From contig DAHWFG010000157.1 of assembly GCA_027325115.1 (NCBI GenBank), positions 1-26,203 of the forward strand: a DNA stretch of 26,203 nt, written 5' to 3'. This stretch comes from JAKBCQ01 sp021807585 (GTDB taxonomy: Bacteria > Planctomycetota > Planctomycetia > Isosphaerales > Isosphaeraceae). The notes beneath the pieces are model-generated. The model made no database searches, had not been told where the DNA came from, and saw only the letters and a list, made by a program, of their open reading frames with translations. Position numbers and translations under genes: made by a program. This document shows, piece after piece, positions 7,996 through 16,377 of this stretch. Within the stretch, counting starts at the first letter, position 1. Each line of letters starts with the position of its first letter.

Positions 7996-10017
7996 ATGCG
8001 CGCGGCCTCTTACACGCGAGCCCGAGCATTCCTGAAGGAACAAGGGACCGCGCAAGCCTGGGCGATTGGGCTTGGTGTTTTACAATCGTTGCTGGCGATC
8101 AAATTTTTGGCGACGGCGGGGCTGATCTTGGCTCTCGCGCTCACTCCAAGAGTTTCGATCATTCGATCGACGCCGATTGAGCACACGCCGCACGACGGCG
8201 TTCGCGTTTGTCCGGCGCTTGTCAACTTCCCCGCGTCGGTCCACAAGAAGGCGACGTTTCTGGCAAAACCCGACGTGTGGGTTCTGACGAACGCGGGGTT
8301 GACTCCGACCGCGGTCGCCAATTTGCAATCGCATTCGCCGGCGCGTCGGCTTTGGGGATTTTTGATCCGCTTGCAGATTCGATGGATTCCCGCGCTCGGC
8401 ACGAACGGCGGCGCGCTCGTCTTTTTAACAGGCGCGGCGCTCGCGGTTTTGGCGGTTTTATCGCTCGTCGTTCGGTTTCGGCGGTCGTTGGTCGCGAGCC
8501 TTTCGGGAGCGGTCGCCACGAATTTGCGTCGCTTGATTCATCGACAGATTTATCGGCTCGGACAGACCGCGCTCCCCGTCGAGGGAACAGGTCCTGTTAT
8601 CAACATGTTTACGCGCGATGTCAACGACGTCGCGGTGGGGATGCGCGCCGATCTCGAGGTCGTCCCGGCGACCTGGATTTTGGCGATCGGGCTCGTTTTG
8701 ATTCCCCTTTTGATCGCCCCCGATTTGTTCCTTTCGCTGGTATCGATCGCGTGCCTCGCGGGCTATGCGGCGCGCGAGTTCGAACGGACGGCGAAGCGCA
8801 GCGCCGACATCGCATCGCGCGAGGCCGCGGTGCAGCTTTGCCTGCTGCAAGAGGACCTCGGTCTGCTCCGCACGGTGCGGGTGTACGGCATGGAATCGAT
8901 CGACAAGCAACGATTCGACGAACATCTCGATCGATTTACGAAGGCCGACGAACAGCGAGTCCGCGCCGAGAGCTTTCCCGATCCCGCGATTTTCCTTCTG
9001 ATCGGTACGTCGCTTGTTTTGACGACGGGTTGGTTGGCGGTGAACGTTTTGTACGACCGCGTTTCGGCGGCAGGGGCGATCGTGCTGTTCGCCTCGACGA
9101 TCGGGCTCGCCGAACCGATTCTCAAGATCCTCGCGGCGAGACGGTCGATCAAACAGGCGTGTCGGTCGGCGACCGGACTGTTTGAATTTCTCGAGCGCAA
9201 GCCCGAGATTCAGCAATCGGTCGGCGCCAATTTTCTCCCTTCGATGAAACGTAAGATCTCGTTTGAAAACGTTACTGTTGAAAGTATGAGTGGACGAACG
9301 CTCTTATCGGGGGTTTCGTTCGAGATCGCCGCGGGCGCCCGCGCCGCGTTCATGGGAATGGACGAGGAGGCGAAATACGCGCTCGCGTGTTTGATTCCTC
9401 GGCTGCTCGACCCCAAAACCGGCCGCGTCCGGATCGACGGGCTCGACCTCCGCGACGTCACGCTCGAATCGCTGAGGGCGCAAGTCGCCTCCGTCCTCCA
9501 ATCGGATCTTGTCTTCAGCGATACGGTCGTCGCCAACATCAGTTTGGGCGATCCCAGCTTCGACCTCGCCCGCGTCATCGAAGCCGCGAAAATTGCACAT
9601 GCTCATCATTTTATCCAAGATCTTCCCGACGGTTACGATACGATGATCGGTCCGCTCGGTCATTACTTGACGATCGACGAGCAATATCGCGTGGCGCTCG
9701 CGCGAGCCTATCTGCACGATCCGTCGATCGTCATCGTCGAGGAGCCGAACGCGACGCTCGACGACGACGTCAAACACCTCGTCGACGATACGATCTCACG
9801 TATCGCCCCCGGTCGGACGATGATTTTCCTGCCGCATCGATTGTCGACGATCCGATCAAGCGATCAGGTAATCTTGATCCATGATGCGCGGGTCGAGGCC
9901 CTCGGCCCGGCGCGCGAGCTCCAACAATCAAGCAAACTCTTCCGCCATCTCCAATATATGGAGTTCAATCGCTTCGCCGCGGGAGAGATCGAAGTCGGAC
10001 AGATGAGCACGACATGA
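7996..10017 (+). CDS. ABC exporter-like protein with degenerate ATPase domain
   Basis: This 673-aa protein has the half-transporter layout of type IV ABC exporters: membrane spans at about 25-50, 138-160, 225-250 and 332-380, then a nucleotide-binding domain at about 418-660. A hydrophilic segment of about 80 residues lies between the first two spans. The ATPase motifs are eroded. Walker A reads GMDEEAKY (454-461), keeping only the first Gly and K460. The signature is LTIDEQ (558-563) instead of LSGGQQ. Walker B ends VEE, so the usual Asp is E582. The Q-loop Q502, the adjacent E583, the D-loop TLDD and the H-loop H614 (PHRLSTI) remain. The fold is therefore kept while ATP binding or hydrolysis is probably weak or lost. 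It may pair with another half-transporter or act as a regulatory membrane protein. There are no frameshifts, so it is not an obvious pseudogene. Confidence 0.85.
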   Translation: MRAASYTRARAFLKEQGTAQAWAIGLGVLQSLLAIKFLATAGLILALALTPRVSIIRSTPIEHTPHDGVRVCPALVNFPASVHKKATFLAKPDVWVLTNAGLTPTAVANLQSHSPARRLWGFLIRLQIRWIPALGTNGGALVFLTGAALAVLAVLSLVVRFRRSLVASLSGAVATNLRRLIHRQIYRLGQTALPVEGTGPVINMFTRDVNDVAVGMRADLEVVPATWILAIGLVLIPLLIAPDLFLSLVSIACLAGYAAREFERTAKRSADIASREAAVQLCLLQEDLGLLRTVRVYGMESIDKQRFDEHLDRFTKADEQRVRAESFPDPAIFLLIGTSLVLTTGWLAVNVLYDRVSAAGAIVLFASTIGLAEPILKILAARRSIKQACRSATGLFEFLERKPEIQQSVGANFLPSMKRKISFENVTVESMSGRTLLSGVSFEIAAGARAAFMGMDEEAKYALACLIPRLLDPKTGRVRIDGLDLRDVTLESLRAQVASVLQSDLVFSDTVVANISLGDPSFDLARVIEAAKIAHAHHFIQDLPDGYDTMIGPLGHYLTIDEQYRVALARAYLHDPSIVIVEEPNATLDDDVKHLVDDTISRIAPGRTMIFLPHRLSTIRSSDQVILIHDARVEALGPARELQQSSKLFRHLQYMEFNRFAAGEIEVGQMSTT

Positions 10018-10022
10018 TCGCG

Positions 10023-10050
10023 CCGCAAACCGCAAACCGCTAACCGCGAA
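10023..10050. repeat. Four tandem heptamers between convergent genes
   Basis: Four head-to-tail copies of CCGCNAA (CCGCAAA, CCGCAAA, CCGCTAA, CCGCGAA) fill most of the 73-bp gap between the exporter-like gene and pxpC, which converge. It could be slippage-derived. No intrinsic terminator is visible in this gap for either gene. Confidence 0.6.
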
Positions 10051-10090
10051 CGCGATCAATTCCCGCGTGCAAATCAATGAGGCTCAAAAC

Positions 10091-11041
10091 CTATTTGAAA
10101 TCATAATGTGCATTTTCGTGAGTGGCTGCGACGCGTTTGAGCTGCGCTAGCCGTTCGCGTCTCTCCTCGGCGTCGATTCGCCGCGCCTCGCTCAATTCGA
10201 TCCGCTGAAATCGAACGCGATTCCCGGGAGCGAGCCGGCCGATCCGATCGAAATCGGCTGTAATTACATGTGCAATATGAGGATATCCACCCATCGTTCC
10301 CGCCGCGACTCCCAGAACGATCGGTCCCGCTTTCGTCCACTGAATCGCCCCCGGGGCGACCGGCGCCGAGGGTCGATCGGAATCATCGACCCAATCGATC
10401 CCGCCAACCTCGCCGTCGAGTCTCACCCCGACCCGATCGGAATCGAGCGCCGCAACCCATTCGATCTCACAAAGTCGATTCAAATAGCTCCTCGCTCGAT
10501 AATCGCTTTCGGGACCGTCGACGATTCGGATCGGCTCGTGCGGCGATACGCATAATTGTGGATTTCTCATATGCTTTGATATGGTAAAGCTTGATCGAGC
10601 GGGGAGGATCTCCCCCGCGACGATCGACCGCTCCGACGATCGGCTTCCAAGCACCAAGGTCGTTTGAAATCCCCCCGCGACCGCGAGATAACACCGACAC
10701 CCCCAAGGCGTTCCGCCGATCCAAACGCGATCGCCTTGCGCGAGACTCGCGGCGCAAGGTACACGAAGCTCTTTGATCACGACTCCGTCTCGTTCAATCC
10801 GCGCCTGGAAGGGAGCGCCGGCGAGCGCGATCGCGGTCGGATCGAGCGCCTCGAATCGACCGCCGAAAAGCGCGATCTCCAAACACGCCGCCGCCGAATC
10901 GTTCCCCAGCAAAGCGTTCGCCGACATCAGCGACCCGCGATCAAACGCGCCGCCGGGTGGAACGCCGAGCCGACGATATCCAGATCGACCGAGATCTTGA
11001 ATCGTCGATCGAATCCCGGGCTGAACAATAAGAAGACTCAC
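10091..11041 (-). CDS. pxpC: 5-oxoprolinase subunit PxpC (KipA family)
   Basis: This is the biotin-dependent-carboxyltransferase-like subunit of the ATP-dependent 5-oxoprolinase PxpABC, which opens 5-oxoproline to glutamate. I start it at GTG 11041 because this codon overlaps the pxpA stop as GTGA, the usual translational-coupling arrangement. The longer open frame would overlap pxpA by 100 bp and add an Arg-rich stretch foreign to the family. The 316-aa product begins SLLIVQPGIRSTIQDLGRSG, followed by GVPPGGAFD, both classic for KipA/PxpC. Further signs are LAGAPF, WGCRCYLAVAGGF and GTMGGYPHIAHV near the C-terminus. It is the last gene of the pxpB-pxpA-pxpC operon. Confidence 0.9.
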   Translation of the reverse strand: MSLLIVQPGIRSTIQDLGRSGYRRLGVPPGGAFDRGSLMSANALLGNDSAAACLEIALFGGRFEALDPTAIALAGAPFQARIERDGVVIKELRVPCAASLAQGDRVWIGGTPWGCRCYLAVAGGFQTTLVLGSRSSERSIVAGEILPARSSFTISKHMRNPQLCVSPHEPIRIVDGPESDYRARSYLNRLCEIEWVAALDSDRVGVRLDGEVGGIDWVDDSDRPSAPVAPGAIQWTKAGPIVLGVAAGTMGGYPHIAHVITADFDRIGRLAPGNRVRFQRIELSEARRIDAEERRERLAQLKRVAATHENAHYDFK

Positions 11042-11751
11042 GTGTCGATAAAACTCCGTACTTGAATCCTTGATCGAGAGCAAACCGACCGGACGAGATC
11101 GGCGACAGCGACCGCGTGAGCCGCGTCGCCGTGAATGCAAAGCGTCTCGACTCCTCGTTCGATCAACGCATGAATTTGCTCTTCAATCTCTTGAGGATCG
11201 CTTAGAATCGCGTCGCCGTGGTCGCGGGGGACGAGCGATCCGTCGGCTCGATACCGACGCTCTGGGAATCCCTCGGCGACGAATCGAACCCCCCGGTCGA
11301 CGGCGAGATCGGCGAGCACTCCCCCCATCAGCCCCAAAACCGGCAACGATCGCTCAAAAGCCGCGTCGATCACGCCGCGGGCGATCTCGCGATCACGCTG
11401 CGCCTGGTTGTAAAGCGCCCCGTGAGGTTTAATATACTTGATGTTTTGATTCATGGATTTGGCGATCCCGATCAGCCCGTCGACCTGATCGACGATCAAA
11501 TCGAAAACGGCTTCGCGATCGATCGATCGTTCACGACGGCCAAAGCCGGCTCGATCGGCGTATCCCGGATGCGCCCCGACGACGACCCTCCGTTCGACCG
11601 CGGCGCGTAACGTCGCCTCAATCGTCGCGCGATCACCCGCGTGCGCCCCGCAACAGACGCTCGCGCTCGATACGCGATCGAGCAACTCATCGTCCCAGCG
11701 AAACCCCTCGCCGAGATCGGCGTTAAGATCAATGTGTCGTTCTTTTATCAT
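11038..11751 (-). CDS. pxpA: 5-oxoprolinase subunit PxpA (LamB/YcsF family)
   Basis: This 237-aa protein is the metal-dependent amidohydrolase-like subunit that opens the oxoproline ring within PxpABC. Family motifs are clear: DLNADLGEGF at 8-17, CCGAHAGD at 33-40, VVGAHPGYADRAGFGRR at 56-72, YIKPHGALYNQA at 105-116, and CIHGDAAHA near the C-terminus. In many relatives the second motif reads ACGFHAGD; here the variant is CCGAHAGD, with the His-Ala-Gly-Asp core kept. The start at 11751 lies 18 nt after the pxpB stop, and the stop overlaps the pxpC start. No strong Shine-Dalgarno sequence is seen, so translation may depend on coupling to pxpB. Confidence 0.93.
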   Translation of the reverse strand: MIKERHIDLNADLGEGFRWDDELLDRVSSASVCCGAHAGDRATIEATLRAAVERRVVVGAHPGYADRAGFGRRERSIDREAVFDLIVDQVDGLIGIAKSMNQNIKYIKPHGALYNQAQRDREIARGVIDAAFERSLPVLGLMGGVLADLAVDRGVRFVAEGFPERRYRADGSLVPRDHGDAILSDPQEIEEQIHALIERGVETLCIHGDAAHAVAVADLVRSVCSRSRIQVRSFIDT

Positions 11752-11769
11752 GTCAACATTCTTAATTGT

Positions 11770-12453
11770 CTACGTGTCGATATTCGGATCAAGAAGCGTC
11801 CCCTCGCGTCGCAGGAATTCGTCACGGTCGATCGAACGAAAGCGAAGCGAATCGCCCGCTTGAATCGGGAAAATCTCACGCTCGAAATCGACGATCCGAA
11901 GTGGAGTTCGACCGAGAATCCGCCACCCTCCCGGCGAATCGCTCGGGTAAACGCCGGTTTGCCGTCCCGCGATCGCGACCGACCCCGCGGGCGCCCGAGA
12001 CCTTGGCGATTCCAGCCGTGGAACCCCCGTCAACCGCTCCGAAAGATATCCCCCATAAGGAAAACCGGGCTGAAACCCGATCGCAAACACATGATAATTT
12101 CGGCTTGTGTGTTCATTTATCACGTCCTCCATGGACAAGCCGAGCCGCTCGGCTACATCGGCAAGATCGGCGCCGTCGTAGAGCACGGGAAGAACGATCG
12201 TCGCGGCGGGTTGTTTTTCGACCGCTCGCGGCTCGATCGATTCGAGATCAATCACCAGCTCATCGGGATCGACGCGATCGGGATTGAAATAAACCGCGGC
12301 CGATCGGTAAGCCAGAACGAAGTCGTCGACCCCCGCGAACGATCGAATTCGAGCTGCGAAATACCACGACCGCGCTCGCTCTTCATCCTTAAAGCGAATC
12401 AGAAAAGCGCGATCGCCGAGCGGTACGATATCCAACTGTTTTGATTTTTCCAT
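11770..12453 (-). CDS. pxpB: 5-oxoprolinase subunit PxpB (KipI family)
   Basis: This 227-aa protein is the first gene of the operon and the PxpC partner. Together they form the ATP-dependent part of 5-oxoprolinase, related to the Bacillus kinase inhibitor KipI. The start is DIVPLGDRAFLIRF, the usual N-terminal strand (LGD-A-L--F). The cyclophilin-like C-terminal domain carries HTSRNYHVFAIGFQPGFPYG and then RAPAGSVAIAGRQTGVYP and PGGWRILGRTP, all diagnostic. The promoter at 12478-12505 would leave a leader of only about 18 nt, which is AT-rich and lacks a Shine-Dalgarno sequence. The gene order B-A-C differs from the more familiar B-C-A order. Confidence 0.92.
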   Translation of the reverse strand: MEKSKQLDIVPLGDRAFLIRFKDEERARSWYFAARIRSFAGVDDFVLAYRSAAVYFNPDRVDPDELVIDLESIEPRAVEKQPAATIVLPVLYDGADLADVAERLGLSMEDVINEHTSRNYHVFAIGFQPGFPYGGYLSERLTGVPRLESPRSRAPAGSVAIAGRQTGVYPSDSPGGWRILGRTPLRIVDFEREIFPIQAGDSLRFRSIDRDEFLRREGTLLDPNIDT

Positions 12454-12477
12454 AATATTTTATTAATACCATTAGAT

Positions 12478-12505
12478 ATTATACACTTGTCTCGTTGTTT
12501 GATCA
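12478..12505 (-). promoter_or_regulatory. Promoter of the pxpBAC operon
   Basis: Read on the minus strand, a perfect TATAAT occupies 12483-12478, with TG directly before it. TGATCA at 12505-12500, 16 nt upstream, is a poor -35 box (3/6). The surrounding 12445-12490 is strikingly AT-rich for this chromosome. The predicted start lies close to 12471, giving a very short leader. Confidence 0.5.
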
Positions 12506-12632
12506 CACCGCCGAATCGGATCGATCCTGGAAAACCTTGTGGAATCGCGCGACGATCGATCGACCTTCGCGGTACAATATCATACGGCCTTGTGCGAAAC
12601 GACCCGCGTCACGGGCGTGGAGATCCAGGATC

Positions 12633-13958
12633 ATGGCGTTCACATCGATATCGATCGGCTTACCGTTCATTCTCATCGGTTTTTTCACCGCCCCCCCAAA
12701 AAAACGCGACGCCGATCCCCCCGCCGCGGAAACGGTTACGCTCAAAGACGGGACCGTGCTCCGGGGACTGATTCTGGATTCAACGACGGGACCTCGGGGT
12801 AAGATCACGGTCGCCGTCCGACGTTCCTCGATCGCCAAAACCGCGCCCGTTTGGGCGAAACGTCGCTTCGATCAAGAGCGGGCGTCGTGGCGCGACGCCG
12901 TTCGTGAACGCGCGGGACGACTCAAATCGTGGCGGGCCGAGCGACGTGACGGCCCCGGAGTCGATCGCAGGCTTTCCAGTTGGATCGACGATCAGATCGC
13001 CTCGCTCGCTCGCACCGAAAACCAGCCCGATTCTCCCTTGTTCGTCGCCGTGATCGATCGTCGCGACGTCCGTTCGGCCGATCGGCGCACCGCGGATCAA
13101 ACGAGGCTCATCAGGAAAGCGTGGCTCCTCGGAATCGCCGATCCCGAGACGATGAAAACGAGCGAACTCAAAGGGACGCTCGAAGCTCGCGGAGTCGTCA
13201 CCGACACGCGCGATCCGGCTTCGATCGCCGATCTTTTACCGCCGATTCAGGAGCCCGAGGATCGCTGGATGATCCGTCGCGCCGCGACCGAGGTCAAATT
13301 CGACGAAGGAAATCGATTCATCCGACAAGGGCCGATGATCATCCCCGATCTCAAACCCGGCCAGGCGCTCCCCGGGGCGAACGGACAACCCGTCGATCTA
13401 AAAGCAGGTCTGGATGTCTTGAAATCACTGTTAGGCGGAGGCGACGGAGTCGATCCCCTCGTCACGACGCTCAAGGGGCTTGCCGATCAGGGACGCGCCG
13501 GGGCGATCGTGACCGAGCTCGATATGGCGGCCGATCTCAGCCGGATCGAGGTCCGAACGACAATGTTCGTTCGTTCACCAGAAGGCCCCTGGGTTCCCAT
13601 TATGACCAAAAGCGGCGGAGGTAGGCCCGAAGACGCCGCCGATCAAAACGCTCAGGATCTCGCCGCCGACCCGACCGTCAAACAAACGTTTGATTTGATC
13701 GAATCGCTCGGATTCGGCCAAATCGATCCGGGGCTGAAGAATCGCGCGCTCAAGGTGGGGGTTGCAACTCGGGCGGCGCTGGGACAATCTCGGGTCGCCT
13801 TTAATGACGAACTTGATCGGATCGCTCTCCCCGTGGGTCGTTCGTCCGCCCCCGCGAATCAAGCCGCCGACAAGCCCGCGGCCGCGGAAAATCCAGCCGA
13901 AAAGAAGGAAGGGGCGGCGCCCGATCGGGCGGGTTCCAATGTTCAAAAAGATAACTAA
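12633..13958 (+). CDS. Secreted or membrane-anchored protein of unknown function
   Basis: The open frame reaches back to 12495, but I start at ATG 12633. It has GGAG 10 nt upstream and gives a sensible N-terminus: MAFTSISIGLPFILIGFF is a signal peptide or anchor, whereas the upstream extension is Arg-rich and unlike a leader. The 441-aa product is Arg/Asp-rich. Just after the signal comes ETVTLKDGTVLRGLIL (about 33-48), a beta-strand pair seen in many secreted planctomycete proteins, then charged helical segments at 70-120, a WMIRRAATEVKF region and a Pro/Ala/Lys-rich tail (405-441). No catalytic motif is recognised. It is transcribed divergently from pxpB. Function unknown. Confidence 0.65.
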   Translation: MAFTSISIGLPFILIGFFTAPPKKRDADPPAAETVTLKDGTVLRGLILDSTTGPRGKITVAVRRSSIAKTAPVWAKRRFDQERASWRDAVRERAGRLKSWRAERRDGPGVDRRLSSWIDDQIASLARTENQPDSPLFVAVIDRRDVRSADRRTADQTRLIRKAWLLGIADPETMKTSELKGTLEARGVVTDTRDPASIADLLPPIQEPEDRWMIRRAATEVKFDEGNRFIRQGPMIIPDLKPGQALPGANGQPVDLKAGLDVLKSLLGGGDGVDPLVTTLKGLADQGRAGAIVTELDMAADLSRIEVRTTMFVRSPEGPWVPIMTKSGGGRPEDAADQNAQDLAADPTVKQTFDLIESLGFGQIDPGLKNRALKVGVATRAALGQSRVAFNDELDRIALPVGRSSAPANQAADKPAAAENPAEKKEGAAPDRAGSNVQKDN

Positions 13959-13994
13959 TTCGGCACGTGTTGTGAAATTGCGGGTCGATCGCGA

Positions 13995-14023
13995 TTGAGC
14001 GTCGGGTCGCGACCGGTTATGTT
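13995..14023 (+). promoter_or_regulatory. Candidate promoter for fabI
   Basis: TTGAGC at 13995-14000 and TATGTT at 14018-14023 are separated by the optimal 17 nt, matching 4/6 in each box. It lies in the 240-bp gap before fabI and would give a leader of about 170 nt. No other structure stands out in the gap. Confidence 0.4.
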
Positions 14024-14197
14024 AAGAGCCTTGCGATTTTCGAGAGTAGGTCGGCGCGCGCTTCGCTCTCGAATCGCCCGATCCGATCGTCACGAGAATC
14101 GATCCGGTCGCTTCGTCGCCGCGCGATACGCGTTCGATCGGTCGCGATCGTCGGCTTCCGGTCGCCGAGTTCGGCCGGCTTTTAAGGATATCAAGAA

Positions 14198-15007
14198 ATG
14201 TCGTTGTTTTCAGGCAAAAAGGGTTTGATTCTGGGGGTCGCGAACGAGTTCAGTATCGCCTGGGCGATCTCGAAGCAATTGCTCGATCAGGGCGCCGAAC
14301 TCGGTTTCACGCACCTTCCCGGCGATAAGATGGAACGGCGGGTGCGCAAGCTCGCCGATCCGATCGGCGCCAAATTGATTACGTCGTGCGACGTTCAAAA
14401 GGACGACGACGTCGCCCGCGTTTTCAAAGAGGCGGGCGAGATTTACGGATCGCTCGATTTCGTCCTCCATTCGATCGCATTCGCTCCGATCGACGACATT
14501 AAATGTGCATTTGTAAACTCCAGTCGCGAGGGATTTAAAACCGCGATGGACATCAGCGTGTATTCGCTGGCGATCGTCGCGCGGCACGCCGCGGGGTTGA
14601 TGCCGAACGGCGGCTCGATCGCCACGCTCACGTATTTCGGCGGCGAACGCGTCGTCTCGGGATACAACATGATGGGAGTGTGTAAGGCGGCGCTCGACGC
14701 CGCGGTCAAATACCTGGCTTACGATCTGGGACCAAAAAAAATCCGCGTCAACGCGATCTCGGCGGGACCCGTCAAAACCCTTGCCGCGTCCGCCGTCGGC
14801 GACGCCGATAAGCTCGCGGGGCTTTACGAGGCGGTCGCTCCCATGAATCGAAACGTCATGCGAGAGGAAGTGGGATCGGCCGGCATGTTCATTCTTTCGG
14901 ATCTTGCGAGCGGGATTACCGGAGAGATCCTCCACGTCGATTGCGGCTATAACGTGATGGGCTCGCCCGGACGAGCGATCGAAGCCGCCAAGGCCGAACG
15001 TGGCTGA
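14198..15007 (+). CDS. fabI: Enoyl-[acyl-carrier-protein] reductase FabI
   Basis: This 269-aa NAD(P)H-dependent enzyme reduces the double bond in trans-2-enoyl-ACP, the last step of each fatty-acid elongation round. It is a short-chain dehydrogenase of the FabI type. GVANEFSIAWAI at 13-24 is the nucleotide-binding loop, HSIAFAP at 91-97 is typical for FabI, and the catalytic Tyr-x6-Lys is Y156 and K163, with the second FabI tyrosine at Y146 (LTYFGG). The numbering coincides with the E. coli enzyme. AAGGA lies about 8 nt upstream of the ATG. The last codons overlap the Nudix gene. Length is normal for the family. Target family of triclosan-type inhibitors. Confidence 0.95.
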   Translation: MSLFSGKKGLILGVANEFSIAWAISKQLLDQGAELGFTHLPGDKMERRVRKLADPIGAKLITSCDVQKDDDVARVFKEAGEIYGSLDFVLHSIAFAPIDDIKCAFVNSSREGFKTAMDISVYSLAIVARHAAGLMPNGGSIATLTYFGGERVVSGYNMMGVCKAALDAAVKYLAYDLGPKKIRVNAISAGPVKTLAASAVGDADKLAGLYEAVAPMNRNVMREEVGSAGMFILSDLASGITGEILHVDCGYNVMGSPGRAIEAAKAERG

Positions 15008-15533
15008 GGAACAGGAACGCGACCGCACACGATCACACCGCGAAACCGATTCCGCCGCGATTGAGACTTCGATGGAATCGACCGCGGTGGGGATCGGTCT
15101 CGTCGCCAAAAACGGCGCGTACCTGGCGCGACTGCGCCCCGAAGGCTCGCCGATGCCGCACGTTTGGGAATTTCCCGGCGGAAAATGCGAACCGGGAGAA
15201 TCACCGGAAGACGCGACCCGACGCGAATGCGCCGAGGAAATCGGCCTCGATGTCGTCGTCCTTGGATTACGAAGCGTCGTCCCCTACGTCTATCCGCACG
15301 GTCGCGTCACACTTTATTATCACGATTGCGTGCCGGCCGAAGCCGACGCCGAACCCGCCGCTAACACGGGATTTCGTTGGATCCAATCGGCCGACCTGCC
15401 GGGTTTGAAATTCCCCCCAGCGAACGAGGCGATCGTCGCCCAATTGGTCGCCGAAAAAACCGCCTCCCAAATCGACGATCGACACGGCGGAACGACCGCG
15501 AACGAAAACATCCAATCGGATCAGGTAATCTAA
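15000..15533 (+). CDS. Nudix hydrolase (MutT-like)
   Basis: This 177-aa protein has a complete Nudix box at 61-83 in the segment GGKCEPGESPEDATRRECAE and the following EIGL: G61, E67, R75-E76, E79-E80, G82. WEFPGG directly before it is typical of MutT/8-oxo-dGTP diphosphatases, which clean oxidised nucleotides from the pool. The start is GTG 15000, overlapping the fabI stop by 8 nt, with AAGG 6 nt upstream. An internal ATG at 15072 is possible; it would remove a hydrophilic 24-residue leader. The C-terminal 25 residues are polar and probably disordered. Overlap with fabI implies one transcript. Substrate preference cannot be told from the motif alone. Confidence 0.88.
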   Translation: MAEEQERDRTRSHRETDSAAIETSMESTAVGIGLVAKNGAYLARLRPEGSPMPHVWEFPGGKCEPGESPEDATRRECAEEIGLDVVVLGLRSVVPYVYPHGRVTLYYHDCVPAEADAEPAANTGFRWIQSADLPGLKFPPANEAIVAQLVAEKTASQIDDRHGGTTANENIQSDQVI

Positions 15534-15534
15534 G

Positions 15535-15548
15535 TATCTATATAGATA
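15535..15548. promoter_or_regulatory. 14-bp perfect AT-rich palindrome
   Basis: TATCTATATAGATA is a perfect palindrome placed directly after the Nudix stop codon and about 55 bp before the next start. It could be an operator for the membrane protein gene or part of its promoter (TTTATATAGATG follows). It is too short and lacks a T-run for a terminator. Confidence 0.35.
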
Positions 15549-15602
15549 GGGATTTATATAGATGGTTTTTGGATCGGCGCGAAACCGAGCGGATCGATAT
15601 CG

Positions 15603-16265
15603 ATGATGCAAACGACGCAAATTCCTCTGATGATCACTCCGCTCGCGGTTTATTTATATATCCTTGGCGTTTGGCATTCGGGACGATCGCCCCGCGTCGT
15701 TTCCGGCCGGCTCGACAGTTGTTTGCTCGCCGCGGCGATCTGGAGTTTGCTTGCGTTCGGCCCCGCGGGAGGCTTTTTCACCGGTCCCTGGCTCGGCGCG
15801 GCGCGCCCCTGGGGCGCCGCGATCCTCCTGGTCGCGGTCGGGTCGTTGATCGCCGCGGTCGTCCCCTCGCCGTTTTCACGCTTCATCATCTATAATATTA
15901 ATCCAATTGAATTTCATGATCTTTTTGATAAAATCATCATTCAAAATCCGGGCGGTTTCGTGAGAACGCTTTCGGGCTACGAAAACGCCGCCGAGGGGGT
16001 GTCGATCGTCGTCGAAAGCTCAACCAGGTTCCGCGTCGTGGTGATCGAAATCAAGGGGAAGCGGGCGCGATCGACGCTTAAGACCTTAAAGCCCGTCCTC
16101 CGTGAACGCTTAAACGAGGTCCGATCGGGTCAGTCGCCGATCGCGTGGATTTTTTTCGCGGCTTCGATCGCCGCGATGCTCATCCCGTTCGTCGCCGTCA
16201 TGGCGACTCGACCCGAGGCTCGACGCGCATTTCTCACCCTGTTTCACCGTATCGTCGGACGATAA
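15603..16265 (+). CDS. Membrane protein of unknown function
   Basis: This 220-aa protein has hydrophobic spans at about residues 9-26, 40-60, 70-90 and 178-202. Between the third and fourth lies a soluble segment of about 85 residues (95-175) that looks like an alpha/beta domain: FHDLFDKIIIQNPGGFVR, then SIVVESSTRFRVVVIEIKG. The C-terminus is short and basic. I do not recognise the family. The gene follows the Nudix gene by 70 bp on the same strand and converges on the terminator of the clpP operon. The start could also be the second Met (15606). No clear Shine-Dalgarno sequence. Confidence 0.65.
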   Translation: MMQTTQIPLMITPLAVYLYILGVWHSGRSPRVVSGRLDSCLLAAAIWSLLAFGPAGGFFTGPWLGAARPWGAAILLVAVGSLIAAVVPSPFSRFIIYNINPIEFHDLFDKIIIQNPGGFVRTLSGYENAAEGVSIVVESSTRFRVVVIEIKGKRARSTLKTLKPVLRERLNEVRSGQSPIAWIFFAASIAAMLIPFVAVMATRPEARRAFLTLFHRIVGR

Positions 16266-16311
16266 ACAGCTAATTACATGCAACTACATAGAGATCGTTA
16301 CGTGTAACCAT

Positions 16312-16340
16312 AAAAAAGCCGCGGCTTATCGGTCCGCGGC
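16312..16340 (-). terminator. Intrinsic terminator of the tig-clpP-clpP unit
   Basis: On the minus strand a perfect 7-bp GC stem (GCCGCGG, 9-nt loop, CCGCGGC) is followed at once by six T residues (16317-16312). It lies 38 nt after the clpP stop codon. On the plus strand no T-run follows the stem, so it serves the minus-strand genes only. Confidence 0.85.
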
Positions 16341-16377
16341 GATCGGCGGTCGTGTTGTGAAAATCGATCGGGCTCGG

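Noticed and set aside
8208..9185. 325-codon second plus-strand frame inside the exporter-like gene
   Set aside because: It is extremely Arg/Gly-rich with no recognisable domain; the 673-aa frame carries the ABC fold.
10023..10050. CRISPR-like or iteron array
   Set aside because: Four 7-bp units without spacers are too short for CRISPR, and no replication gene is nearby.
16319..16340. Terminator acting on the plus-strand membrane protein gene as well
   Set aside because: No T-run follows the stem on the plus strand, so only minus-strand function is supported.
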